NCBI GenBank assembly: GCA_013696045.1
Contig: JACCZH010000379.1
Coordinates: 1-16,207, forward strand
Direction: 5' to 3'
DNA length: 16,207 bases
Source of the DNA: Chloroflexia bacterium
Lineage (GTDB): Bacteria; Chloroflexota; Chloroflexia; Thermomicrobiales; CFX8
A model generated the notes under the pieces. It was not told where the DNA came from. It ran no database searches and saw only the letters and a program-made list of their open reading frames with translations. The translations under genes were made by a program, and so were the position numbers. Below, in pieces: positions 1 to 6,071 of this stretch (the first letter of the stretch is position 1; every line of letters begins with the position of its first letter).

Positions 1-1425
1 GGCGGAGACAGCGCCATGATAAAGCTGGCTACTGTTCTGGGGTGCATAGACCGGCTCGGGCGCGCCGGGGGTCTCGTAGGACACCTGATAGTCGAGAATC
101 ATCGTGCCCGGATACCACCCCTGCTCAAACGCTCCCGCATAGACCAGCGGCATAAAGGCCGAGCCAGGCTGGCGCTCAGAGATGGCTACATTGAACTGGC
201 CGGAAATCGCGTCATCAAAGTAATCGCGCGAGCCCACCAACGCGACGATCTCGCCGGTGTCCGGCAGCATCGCAACGGCCGCGCCGTTAGTCGCGTTATA
301 CGGCTCAAGCGTGGCAACATGCTCGCGAACCGCCTGTTCAGCTTGCAGCTGCAAGTCAAGATCGAGCGTCGTCCGCACCGCCAGACCACCACGGTAGACC
401 TTTTCCGCGCCATACTGTTGCTCAAGCTGGGCGATAATCATATTTACCCAGTGCGGCGCAAGAATGACCTGGTCCTCACGCGGAGGAATGACCAATACGT
501 CGTGCCAGGCATCGTCAGCCTCTTCGTTACTGATGAAGCCGGCCTCAACCATCTGATCCAGCACATAGCCTTGGCGCAGCTTGGCTGCCTCCATGTTCTG
601 GCTGGGGTCGTAGGCGCTGGGCGCCTGCGGCAGACCTGCGATCATGGCCGCCTGCGCCAGGGTAAGCTCCGACGGTTCCCTGTCAAAATAGGCCCGCGCG
701 GCCGCGTCGATGCCGTAGGAACGGTTGCCGTAATACACAGAGTTCAGATACATCTCAAGAATGCGCTCCTTGGAGTAGGCGTCCGTGAGCTGCACGGCAA
801 CGATCGCTTCGCGAACCTTGCGCAGATATGTGCGATCAAAGCCAATCGTGTCGGGATAGAGTTGGCGCGCAAGCTGCTGGGTGATTGTTGATCCACCGGA
901 TGCGCCCTGGCCGGAGATGTTCTGGAACGCTCCCCGGACAATGGCCAGAGGTTCGACGCCGAAATTGTTGTAGAACGTCCGGTCTTCAGCGGCGATGGTC
1001 GCCTCCACCAGAAAATCGTTCTCGCCTTCAGCAGTGATCTGATCGAGGGTGGTGTAGTTGCGATAGCCGGTCAAGGGATCGCTGACTTCATATAGCAGGT
1101 TCCAATTGCGATCGAAAATTCGCGTAGTTTCGAACTGTTGAGCCTCGACCGCGTTAAGTGAGGGGAGATCGGCGCTGAAATAGTTCCAGGCCGCCACGGT
1201 GGCGGCGCCGGTGAAAAGCAACGAGCCACCAAGCATCGTCAGCAAGAAAATCCCCACCAGGCTGGCATAGCGCGTTAACGAGGACGCGCGCCGCGCCTGT
1301 CCGTAACGATCGTGAGCCGACCGGTTAATCAGCCGCGATGACACTGCACGACGGCGCAGCTCCCGGCGGCCAGTCCGGCCGGAGCGTGAGCGTCGTGAGC
1401 GATGGTGGCCATAGGGTCGGGACAT
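1..1425 (-). CDS. Class A penicillin-binding protein (PBP1A-like), N-terminal 475 residues, cut by the left edge
   Basis: Bifunctional cell-wall synthase: a GT51 glycosyltransferase polymerises lipid II and a transpeptidase crosslinks the strands outside the membrane. The ATG at 1425 has GAGGAA 11 nt upstream. An Arg-rich cytoplasmic tail is followed by one membrane helix (about residues 64-90). GT51 motifs are EDRTFYNNFG (catalytic Glu147), GASGGSTITQQLARQLY, RKVREAIVAVQL and ERILEMYLNSVYYGN, so the glycosyltransferase looks intact. The transpeptidase begins near residue 385 (AVAMLPDTGEIVALVGS). Its first active-site motif reads QPGSAFMP, with Ser422 present but Met425 (codon 153-151) in place of the Lys of SxxK; the usual form is QPGS(A/S)FKP. 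The SxN and KTG motifs lie outside the window. The family call is certain; the state of the transpeptidase is open. A promoter with a GTACGTAC palindrome lies about 80 bp upstream. Confidence 0.95.
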   Translation of the reverse strand, partial: MSRPYGHHRSRRSRSGRTGRRELRRRAVSSRLINRSAHDRYGQARRASSLTRYASLVGIFLLTMLGGSLLFTGAATVAAWNYFSADLPSLNAVEAQQFETTRIFDRNWNLLYEVSDPLTGYRNYTTLDQITAEGENDFLVEATIAAEDRTFYNNFGVEPLAIVRGAFQNISGQGASGGSTITQQLARQLYPDTIGFDRTYLRKVREAIVAVQLTDAYSKERILEMYLNSVYYGNRSYGIDAAARAYFDREPSELTLAQAAMIAGLPQAPSAYDPSQNMEAAKLRQGYVLDQMVEAGFISNEEADDAWHDVLVIPPREDQVILAPHWVNMIIAQLEQQYGAEKVYRGGLAVRTTLDLDLQLQAEQAVREHVATLEPYNATNGAAVAMLPDTGEIVALVGSRDYFDDAISGQFNVAISERQPGSAFMPLVYAGAFEQGWYPGTMILDYQVSYETPGAPEPVYAPQNSSQLYHGAVSA

Positions 1426-1489
1426 GCGTTGTTACGTTCCTCTATTCGGGCGTCGATTACGCTGATCCACCGGCAACAAGCACGGAGCC

Positions 1490-1520
1490 GGCAAACTGTT
1501 ATGTGTACGTACATCAACCG
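1490..1520 (-). promoter_or_regulatory. Possible promoter/operator of the class A PBP gene with GTACGTAC palindrome
   Basis: On the minus strand TTGCCG (1518-1513 region) is followed 17 nt later by TAACAG, a weak sigma70-type match. The palindrome GTACGTAC (1505-1512) lies in the spacer, 3 nt before the -10-like hexamer and 79 nt before the start codon. The same arrangement occurs upstream of the other PBP gene at 11266. Seen by eye; no transcript evidence. The rest of the 190-bp divergent gap to 1616 shows nothing else I can name. Confidence 0.35.
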
Positions 1521-1615
1521 GCAACGAGAAGAATATCAATTTCCACTACACAACAGCGAGGAATCCGCTATCGTCAACGAGATAGGGATCCTCTCCACTG
1601 CAAGGATAGAAGAGC

Positions 1616-1936
1616 ATGAGCATCGATAATCCCGGCGATCTGGAGCCTACTGTTCCACAGCAGCCACTCAGCACGCGCGAGATTGACATGGCCTTGCGGG
1701 AGCTGAAAGGCTGGAACCGGCAAGAAGGCGGGCTTCGGCTGCGTCTCCGCAGGCCGAGTTTTAGCGAGGCCATAGCCCTGGTTAACGCCGTGGCTGAGAT
1801 CGCTGAGGAAACCAGCCACCACCCCGACATCGACATCCGCTACCGTAATGTGATCCTCTTTCTGACTACCCACGAGGTCGGCGGCGTCACCGAGCTCGAC
1901 ATCGACCTTGCGCGGCGGATCAACGAAATCGTCTAG
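1616..1936 (+). CDS. phhB: 4a-hydroxytetrahydrobiopterin dehydratase (pterin-4-alpha-carbinolamine dehydratase)
   Basis: Cytosolic enzyme of about 106 residues that dehydrates 4a-hydroxytetrahydropterin, recycling the cofactor of aromatic amino acid hydroxylases; in many bacteria without such a hydroxylase it works in molybdopterin or pterin metabolism. The family signature is clear: SHHPDIDIRYRNV (His68, His69, Asp71), then TTHEVGGVTELD with the third catalytic His at 86. Length is normal for the family (95-115). The ATG is preceded by AAGGA with 10 nt spacing. It stands alone, divergent from the PBP gene. Its TAG stop shares the four bases CTAG with the stop of the convergent lipoprotein gene. 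No pterin-dependent hydroxylase is in the window, so the substrate context is unknown. The family is sure; the symbol phhB is the generic one. Confidence 0.93.
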   Translation: MSIDNPGDLEPTVPQQPLSTREIDMALRELKGWNRQEGGLRLRLRRPSFSEAIALVNAVAEIAEETSHHPDIDIRYRNVILFLTTHEVGGVTELDIDLARRINEIV

Positions 1937-2574
1937 CCTCTCGGGAACGAGAACGAACCGGCGATGCGATCAAAAAGCTCCCGGGCGGCGTCGGTGTCGC
2001 CGTCGAGGGGTGCGTTGCCCGTCAACACGAACCCGGTCTGACCGTCGACAAGATACACCTGGTGGACCAACACGGATTCCGCGCCGATGACTGTTGTATA
2101 AACCGCGCGTATGCCCTGCATGTCCGCGACTCTCACCGGATCAAACGACAGCGTTTCGACATCCTCGAAGCCGTCCTGCATCGTCGTCTGCCGGAAAGCG
2201 GCATACTCGTCGACATTTGCGATCGACTGTGGCAGCGACTCCCTCGTCACCCTGTAGGCGAATCCGTCGTCCGCCGGTGTCCCACCCGATTCCCGAAAGG
2301 CGATGTCGTCTGGTGGGGCCGTTCCCCGAACCCAGAACTCTGGAACCTCGATGGCATAGCGACGGTCCGCCGCAGTCACCTGCTGCCCATCCTCCAGCGG
2401 CGGCAGGATCTGACCTTCGGGCACCGGCGTCGCTTCGACAGCCGGGAGCGGCTCAGTCGTCGGCTCAGTCGTCATCGTTGGCGGGATTGGCGGCAACTTC
2501 GAGGAATCGGGCGAACTGCCTCCACAGCCCGCCAGTAGAAGAATGCTTGTGAAAAATGTTAGCGCGTATCGAAT
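1933..2574 (-). CDS. Lipoprotein with PsbP/DUF1795-like domain, apparent ATT start
   Basis: Secreted lipoprotein of 213 residues. From the proposed start it reads MRYALTFFTSILLLAGC, a standard lipobox signal with the lipidated Cys at 17, then a Pro/Thr/Glu linker to about residue 55. The remainder is an alpha/beta domain that opens ADRRYAIEVPEFW and ends FDRIAGSFSF, the pattern of the PsbP/Mog1 fold (DUF1795-like) seen in many Gram-positive and Chloroflexota lipoproteins. No catalytic residues are evident and the function is unknown. Start choice: a full AAGGAGG (2587-2581) lies 6 nt before ATT at 2574-2572. The nearest in-frame alternative is TTG at 2595, which has no ribosome binding site and would overlap AAGGAGG; the open frame continues to 2724, but those residues do not resemble a signal. 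It converges on phhB with overlapping stops. Confidence 0.8.
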   Translation of the reverse strand: MRYALTFFTSILLLAGCGGSSPDSSKLPPIPPTMTTEPTTEPLPAVEATPVPEGQILPPLEDGQQVTAADRRYAIEVPEFWVRGTAPPDDIAFRESGGTPADDGFAYRVTRESLPQSIANVDEYAAFRQTTMQDGFEDVETLSFDPVRVADMQGIRAVYTTVIGAESVLVHQVYLVDGQTGFVLTGNAPLDGDTDAARELFDRIAGSFSFPRG

Positions 2575-2829
2575 ACCTTGCCTCCTTGGCAATTCACGGA
2601 CGTTCCAGGCAAAAGGAAATTCAGCCACACTTCGCCGTGTGGCGTCGAGGCAGGGTTCCTGTCGAGCGCTGAAACACAAGACCTTATGGCGAGCATTAAA
2701 GCATTGACTGCCAACTCCACACAAAACGAGGAGGAGGCTCTGTACTTATGGAAAACGCAAACAGGACAACCACCGCTACAATGGTTCTGACGAACACATC
2801 GGGCAATGGTGAGTGCGTGAGGAGCGATA

Positions 2830-3957
2830 ATGGCCGGTCAACGCGGCAATGAAGGCGGCTCGTTCGTCCAGCAAGCCCTCCCTATCTACTACGCCCTGGC
2901 GCTGGCTATACTCACGTTCTTTGCCATCCAGCTCCTGCTGCGTCTGCAGGATGTTCTCCTCGTCCTCTTCATCAGTGTGCTGTTCGCCGCGACCGTCTCA
3001 CGTCCAGCAGCTTTGCTTGAACGGCTCAAAGTTCCACGTCTTCTGGCCGCGCTGGTGGTGTACCTGTTCGCTTTCGCCATCGTAATCGCCGCCGGTTGGT
3101 ACGTGTTGCCACCCCTCTTTCGCCAGATCGCCGAGTTAAGCGGCAACATCCCTGATTATGTTGACCGTTTCGAAGGTTTGCAGGAGCGCTACGCCGAGCT
3201 ACAAGCCGAGTACCCCACCCTTGGGGCCTTTGACAGCCAGGTAGAAGGCTTGGCCGGCCGCATCGCCAGCGGTGTCGGCGACCGGCTCACAACCCTTCCA
3301 ACGGTCCTGTTTAGCCTGATCTACGATGCGTTTAGCGTGTTCTTCATTTCGCTACTCCTGGTCACGACACGCACCCGGATTCTGGAGCTCATTCTCTCAA
3401 TGGTCGCGCCAGAGCACCGGGGCACAACGCGCGATGTGCTCACCAAGATGTGGGTGCGGGTTGGTTACTACCTGCGAGCCAAGCTCATCGTCATGGCTAT
3501 CGTCGGCGGGTTGATGTATGGCGCACTCTGGCTCGCCGGCGTTGAGTTTCCGCTACTGCTGGCGATTGTCGTGGCGCTGGGACAGCTTATTCCCCGAATC
3601 GGCCCCTGGATGGCGCGCATTCCGCTCCTCGCCATCGCGGCGCTTCAGGGGTTAACGACGCTTGGCATTGTGTTTGCGGCCTCGGTCATCGTCGAAAATT
3701 TAAAGGGGTATGTGATATCGCCTCTCGTCGAGGGCGACCAGCTGGACATCCACCCGCTGCTCGTGTTTGTATCGGTGTTGATTGGCGGGGCGCTAATGGG
3801 GCTGGCGGGCGCATTCATCGCCGTCCCAGCAGCCGCGATGATCCAGGTGCTGTTTGAAGAGGTGATCATCCCCTGGCGCAAGCGGCAGCTTGGCGAAGCC
3901 TCTATCACTCCAGAACCGCCAGCACCCGCGGAGCAAGCAGCTGAAACCTCTACCTGA
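2830..3957 (+). CDS. AI-2E family transporter (TqsA/PerM-like membrane protein)
   Basis: Polytopic inner-membrane protein of 375 residues, normal for the AI-2E transporter family (PF01594). Members export autoinducer-2 (TqsA), act as Na+/H+ antiporters or have unknown substrates, so the substrate here cannot be named. Hydrophobic segments start at about 16-58 and 70-92, then comes a polar stretch rich in Glu and Tyr (98-145), then a C-terminal block of about five helices. The C-terminal part carries the typical motif of Pro followed by a His-Pro-Leu segment (SPLVEGDQLDIHPLLVFVSV) and the Gly-rich LIGGALMGLAGAFIAVP. The ATG has GAGGAG with good spacing. The tail after 352 is polar and Ala/Glu/Pro-rich. 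The next gene starts 66 bp downstream on the same strand. The divergent 255-bp gap upstream shows no convincing promoter. Confidence 0.92.
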   Translation: MAGQRGNEGGSFVQQALPIYYALALAILTFFAIQLLLRLQDVLLVLFISVLFAATVSRPAALLERLKVPRLLAALVVYLFAFAIVIAAGWYVLPPLFRQIAELSGNIPDYVDRFEGLQERYAELQAEYPTLGAFDSQVEGLAGRIASGVGDRLTTLPTVLFSLIYDAFSVFFISLLLVTTRTRILELILSMVAPEHRGTTRDVLTKMWVRVGYYLRAKLIVMAIVGGLMYGALWLAGVEFPLLLAIVVALGQLIPRIGPWMARIPLLAIAALQGLTTLGIVFAASVIVENLKGYVISPLVEGDQLDIHPLLVFVSVLIGGALMGLAGAFIAVPAAAMIQVLFEEVIIPWRKRQLGEASITPEPPAPAEQAAETST

Positions 3958-4023
3958 CCGAAACCGCGTTGATAGTGGACAATTAGATTCACCTAGATTA
4001 GGCGAAGTCGATGAGGATTGACT

Positions 4024-4473
4024 GTGATTGAACGTGGCCAGCAATGGAGCCGCCGGGACGTTATCGTCCGCAGCCTCGCGGGCGCAGTCTCGATCGCGCT
4101 GCTGGCAGGCTGTGGAGGTGACAGTCCCGACCCCACACCAAGTTCGCCAGCCCCGCCGCAACCAACTGAACCGGAGGTCCCGATGCCCACGTCCACTCCA
4201 CCGGACAACACTCCAATACCTGAAGCTGAAGCATTGCCACAGCCAGTGCTGCTGGCTGTCGAAGCCGCCGCCATGGAGACCGGCGTCGACGAGGGTGACG
4301 TGCAGGTATTGAGCTTCACCCAACGCGAATGGCCCTCAACCGCGCTCGGCTGCCCAAAACCAGGCTTCTCCTACGCCCAGGTCGTGACTCCCGGCTATGA
4401 GATTCATCTCCGGGCCGCCGGGCAGGAGTATGAGTATCACAGTAATTTGACGAGCAATCTGGTGCTGTGCTGA
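4024..4473 (+). CDS. Tat-type lipoprotein with a Chloroflexota 'LGCP..G' domain
   Basis: Small exported lipoprotein of 149 residues. The N-terminus holds a twin-arginine motif (SRRDVIV, Arg10-Arg11) followed by a hydrophobic stretch and the lipobox LLAGC (Cys30), so export through Tat with lipid attachment is likely. A Pro-rich linker (about 38-73) leads to a domain of about 75 residues: LLAVEAAAMETGVDEGDVQV, then WPSTALGCPKPGFSYAQV, then TPGYEIHL and YEYHSN, with a Cys at the extreme C-terminus. Tryptophan plus LGCP.PG and GY.I.L...G..Y.YH is a pattern I know from lipoproteins of Chloroflexota and cyanobacteria; the function is unknown, and the two domain cysteines could form a disulfide. 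GTG at 4024 is chosen because GAGGA ends 6 nt before it; TTG at 4018 abuts the ribosome binding site. Confidence 0.82.
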   Translation: MIERGQQWSRRDVIVRSLAGAVSIALLAGCGGDSPDPTPSSPAPPQPTEPEVPMPTSTPPDNTPIPEAEALPQPVLLAVEAAAMETGVDEGDVQVLSFTQREWPSTALGCPKPGFSYAQVVTPGYEIHLRAAGQEYEYHSNLTSNLVLC

Positions 4474-4871
4474 GGGGCGAAGGAGGCATTTACGTCGAAA
4501 GAGAAGCCCTCGTCAATGCCCGCGCACTACGACAGACAATGACGCCCACCGAACGGGTACTATGGAAAGCTCTACGCAACCAGCAAATCAACGGACTCAA
4601 ATTCCGCCGACAACATCCTATCGGCCCGTACATCGTCGATTATTGCTGCCTGCATCCTCAGATTGTCATTGAGCTCGACGGCCCTATCCATGATTCCCAG
4701 GTTGAATATGACGCAGACCGGGACGAATATCTCCGCACGCTCGGATTTCGAGTGTTGCGGTTTCGTAATGACGAGGTGTTAGCAGATCTCGGGGTCATAT
4801 TAGAACGTATCTGGCAACAAGCCCTCATCCCCAACCCCTCTCCCTGCGGGAGAGGGGAGAAAACCGCCTAA
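4467..4871 (+). CDS. DUF559 endonuclease-domain protein
   Basis: Protein of up to 134 residues with the DUF559 domain, a Vsr-like PD-(D/E)XK nuclease fold. The motifs are LRQTMTPTERVLWKALR, FRRQHPIGPYIVDYCC, VIELDGPIHDSQVEYDADRD and LGFRVLRFRNDEVLADLGVI; the Asp of IVDY and the Glu of IELDG are the likely metal-binding residues. The cellular role of these proteins is not established. The GTG at 4467 overlaps the preceding stop codon and would allow coupled translation, but a strong AAGGAGG lies inside the gene at 4480-4486 with only GTC (4494) at ideal distance, so the true start is uncertain. The last residues (IPNPSPCGRGEKTA) are encoded by a palindromic repeat. Its TAA overlaps the stop of the convergent YtxH gene. 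Confidence 0.85.
   Translation: MLRGEGGIYVEREALVNARALRQTMTPTERVLWKALRNQQINGLKFRRQHPIGPYIVDYCCLHPQIVIELDGPIHDSQVEYDADRDEYLRTLGFRVLRFRNDEVLADLGVILERIWQQALIPNPSPCGRGEKTA
4821..4860. repeat. REP-like palindromic repeat inside the end of the DUF559 gene
   Basis: CCCCTCTCCC (4835-4844), loop TGC, GGGAGAGGGG (4848-4857) make a perfect 10-bp stem. It is preceded by the C-rich stretch CCCTCATCCCCAA. This type of sequence is dispersed in many bacterial genomes and gives the recognisable peptide NPSPCGRG when translated. It sits between two convergent genes and could also end transcription, but no T-tract follows on either strand. Confidence 0.75.
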
Positions 4872-5134
4872 ATCTTAACCTCGGCTCGCTCTTCGCTGTT
4901 GCCAATCGGCAGGAGCTCGATGCCGGTTTGTTTGACTTGCTCGCGGGTGTTGCTGCCTGGCTGGGGCGCGAGGAGAACGGCAACAATGGTTCCAACAATC
5001 AACCCAAGGAGAAGCCCGCTGAAGAATGACAGTGAGGAGGTGTCGTTGCTGGAGTCGGAGACGTAGCGCTCCCAGTCGACCCCTCGAAATCCGGCCAGCT
5101 GCTTCTGCAAGCGCTCGGAGGCTTGATCGGTCAT
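4868..5134 (-). CDS. YtxH domain-containing membrane protein
   Basis: Small protein of 88 residues with one membrane helix (FFSGLLLGLIVGTIVAVLLA, about 37-56) followed at once by PQPGSNTREQVKQ, the Gly-rich helix plus APxxGxxxR signature of the YtxH family (general stress/cell-envelope associated, function unknown). The N-terminal 35 residues are polar and probably cytoplasmic. The ATG is preceded by GGGAGAAGAAG. It is the second gene of a pair with the membrane protein at 5170-5619, 35 bp away, an arrangement typical of YtxH with DUF948-type proteins. Its TAG stop overlaps the TAA of the DUF559 gene on the other strand. Confidence 0.85.
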   Translation of the reverse strand: MTDQASERLQKQLAGFRGVDWERYVSDSSNDTSSLSFFSGLLLGLIVGTIVAVLLAPQPGSNTREQVKQTGIELLPIGNSEERAEVKI

Positions 5135-5169
5135 CTTCTTCTCCCTTTCCCTGGGTATTAATCCTGCGC

Positions 5170-5619
5170 CTATTTGGATGGGCGGCGCAAGATTTGCTTC
5201 ACTTTGCCCGGCATACGGTCCTGATCGGCGTTTTTTTGTTTCGGCCGACGCTCGGTAATGACCTGGGACATCCGGCGCGCCTTGGCCATGGACCCGTAGA
5301 ATCCGATCACCGGCGAGGCAACTTCCTCAGACATGAACTCGGCGGTACCCTTGACCCGCACCATGGTTTCCTGGATCTGCTGGAGCAGCGGGATGACCTT
5401 GTCCTTGATCAACAGCGCAACCCATACCAGGACACCCACGAGAATCGCGACCAGCAACACGACAATTACCCACAGAAAACCGAGGTACACGATCATGATG
5501 TCGCGGAACTTCTCAAGCGCCGACGCGTCGGCATCGCCAAGCAGGTAAAGTCCGACGGTTAATCCAATAATGATGGCGAGCACGACCAGCGGAATAATAA
5601 TCGCCCACGATTTTCGCAT
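5170..5619 (-). CDS. Two-helix membrane protein, DUF948-like
   Basis: Protein of 149 residues. Membrane segments are at about 6-28 (WAIIIPLVVLAIIIGLTVGL) and 42-71 (IMIVYLGFLWVIVVLLVAIL). A short amphipathic region follows (PLLQQIQETMVRVKGTAEFM) and then a basic tail rich in Lys and Arg. Pairing with a YtxH gene 35 bp downstream and the layout of long helices followed by a helical segment resemble DUF948 proteins, which are thought to be envelope proteins of unknown role. The family match is by style, not by a diagnostic motif. The ATG has AGGGGA 6-7 nt upstream, a good site. It is probably the first gene of a two-gene transcript; the 129-bp gap upstream shows no clear promoter. Confidence 0.8.
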   Translation of the reverse strand: MRKSWAIIIPLVVLAIIIGLTVGLYLLGDADASALEKFRDIMIVYLGFLWVIVVLLVAILVGVLVWVALLIKDKVIPLLQQIQETMVRVKGTAEFMSEEVASPVIGFYGSMAKARRMSQVITERRPKQKNADQDRMPGKVKQILRRPSK

Positions 5620-5748
5620 CCTGTCCCCTTACCTTTGCCGTAATGCTGTGCTGCGCCTCACTTGACAGTAAGGCTGATAGGTCCGCAACCCGGCGTTCCT
5701 TACCTACCATCTTCGCACGAACGCGCGGGCCACGTTGCGGTTACGCGC

Positions 5749-6045
5749 TTATTGGGTGCGCTGTTCTCGATAATGATCGGAATCCACAGCCGCGTATGAC
5801 CCCGTGAAAAACCAGCACAACCAGAGTGCCCCAGCCGCCCCCAACGTCGCCGCCACGAGCGGGACGCTCCCGATTCGAAGCCACTCGACGCCCAGCGCTA
5901 CACCGGCGGCATGCCCCATAAAGAACCCCAGCAGGGCGGCAGCCCAAAAGAGCGGCCACTGCCAGAGCCGCCGGCCAACCAGCGCGTGGCAGCCACAACC
6001 GTATATCGTCGCGATTGTCAGGCCCAGCAATAGTGACGGTGGCAA
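5749..6045 (-). CDS. Small hydrophobic membrane protein of unknown function
   Basis: Protein of 98 residues with about three predicted membrane segments: PPSLLLGLTIATIYGCGCHA, LWQWPLFWAAALLGFFMGHA and a third around VPLVAATLGAAGALWLCWFF. There are four Cys, one of them in the pair CGC. I do not recognise the family. The start is TTG at 6045, with AAGAG about 9 nt upstream. It begins 26 bp after the mnmA stop on the same strand, so it is probably cotranscribed with mnmA. The hydrophobic pattern and ribosome binding site support a real gene, although 98 residues with a TTG start is modest evidence. Confidence 0.65.
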   Translation of the reverse strand: MPPSLLLGLTIATIYGCGCHALVGRRLWQWPLFWAAALLGFFMGHAAGVALGVEWLRIGSVPLVAATLGAAGALWLCWFFTGSYAAVDSDHYREQRTQ

Positions 6046-6071
6046 GGTTGTGTTCTCTTCCTCATTAATGC

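Noticed and set aside
16..891. Long plus-strand ORF opposite the class A PBP
   Set aside because: Antisense shadow of a well-recognised PBP gene; no domain, no ribosome binding site.
1338..1619. Plus-strand ORFs across the PBP/phhB divergent gap
   Set aside because: No ribosome binding site, unrecognisable composition, and they overlap the PBP N-terminus antisense.
2748..2852. 34-codon ORF before the AI-2E transporter, with a GGAGG-like site
   Set aside because: Low-complexity Thr/Asn/Arg peptide, overlaps the transporter start in another frame, spacing only fair; no sign of a regulatory leader such as a run of one amino acid.
5662..5690. TTGACA consensus -35 on the plus strand
   Set aside because: No -10 element 16-18 nt downstream and no plus-strand gene follows.
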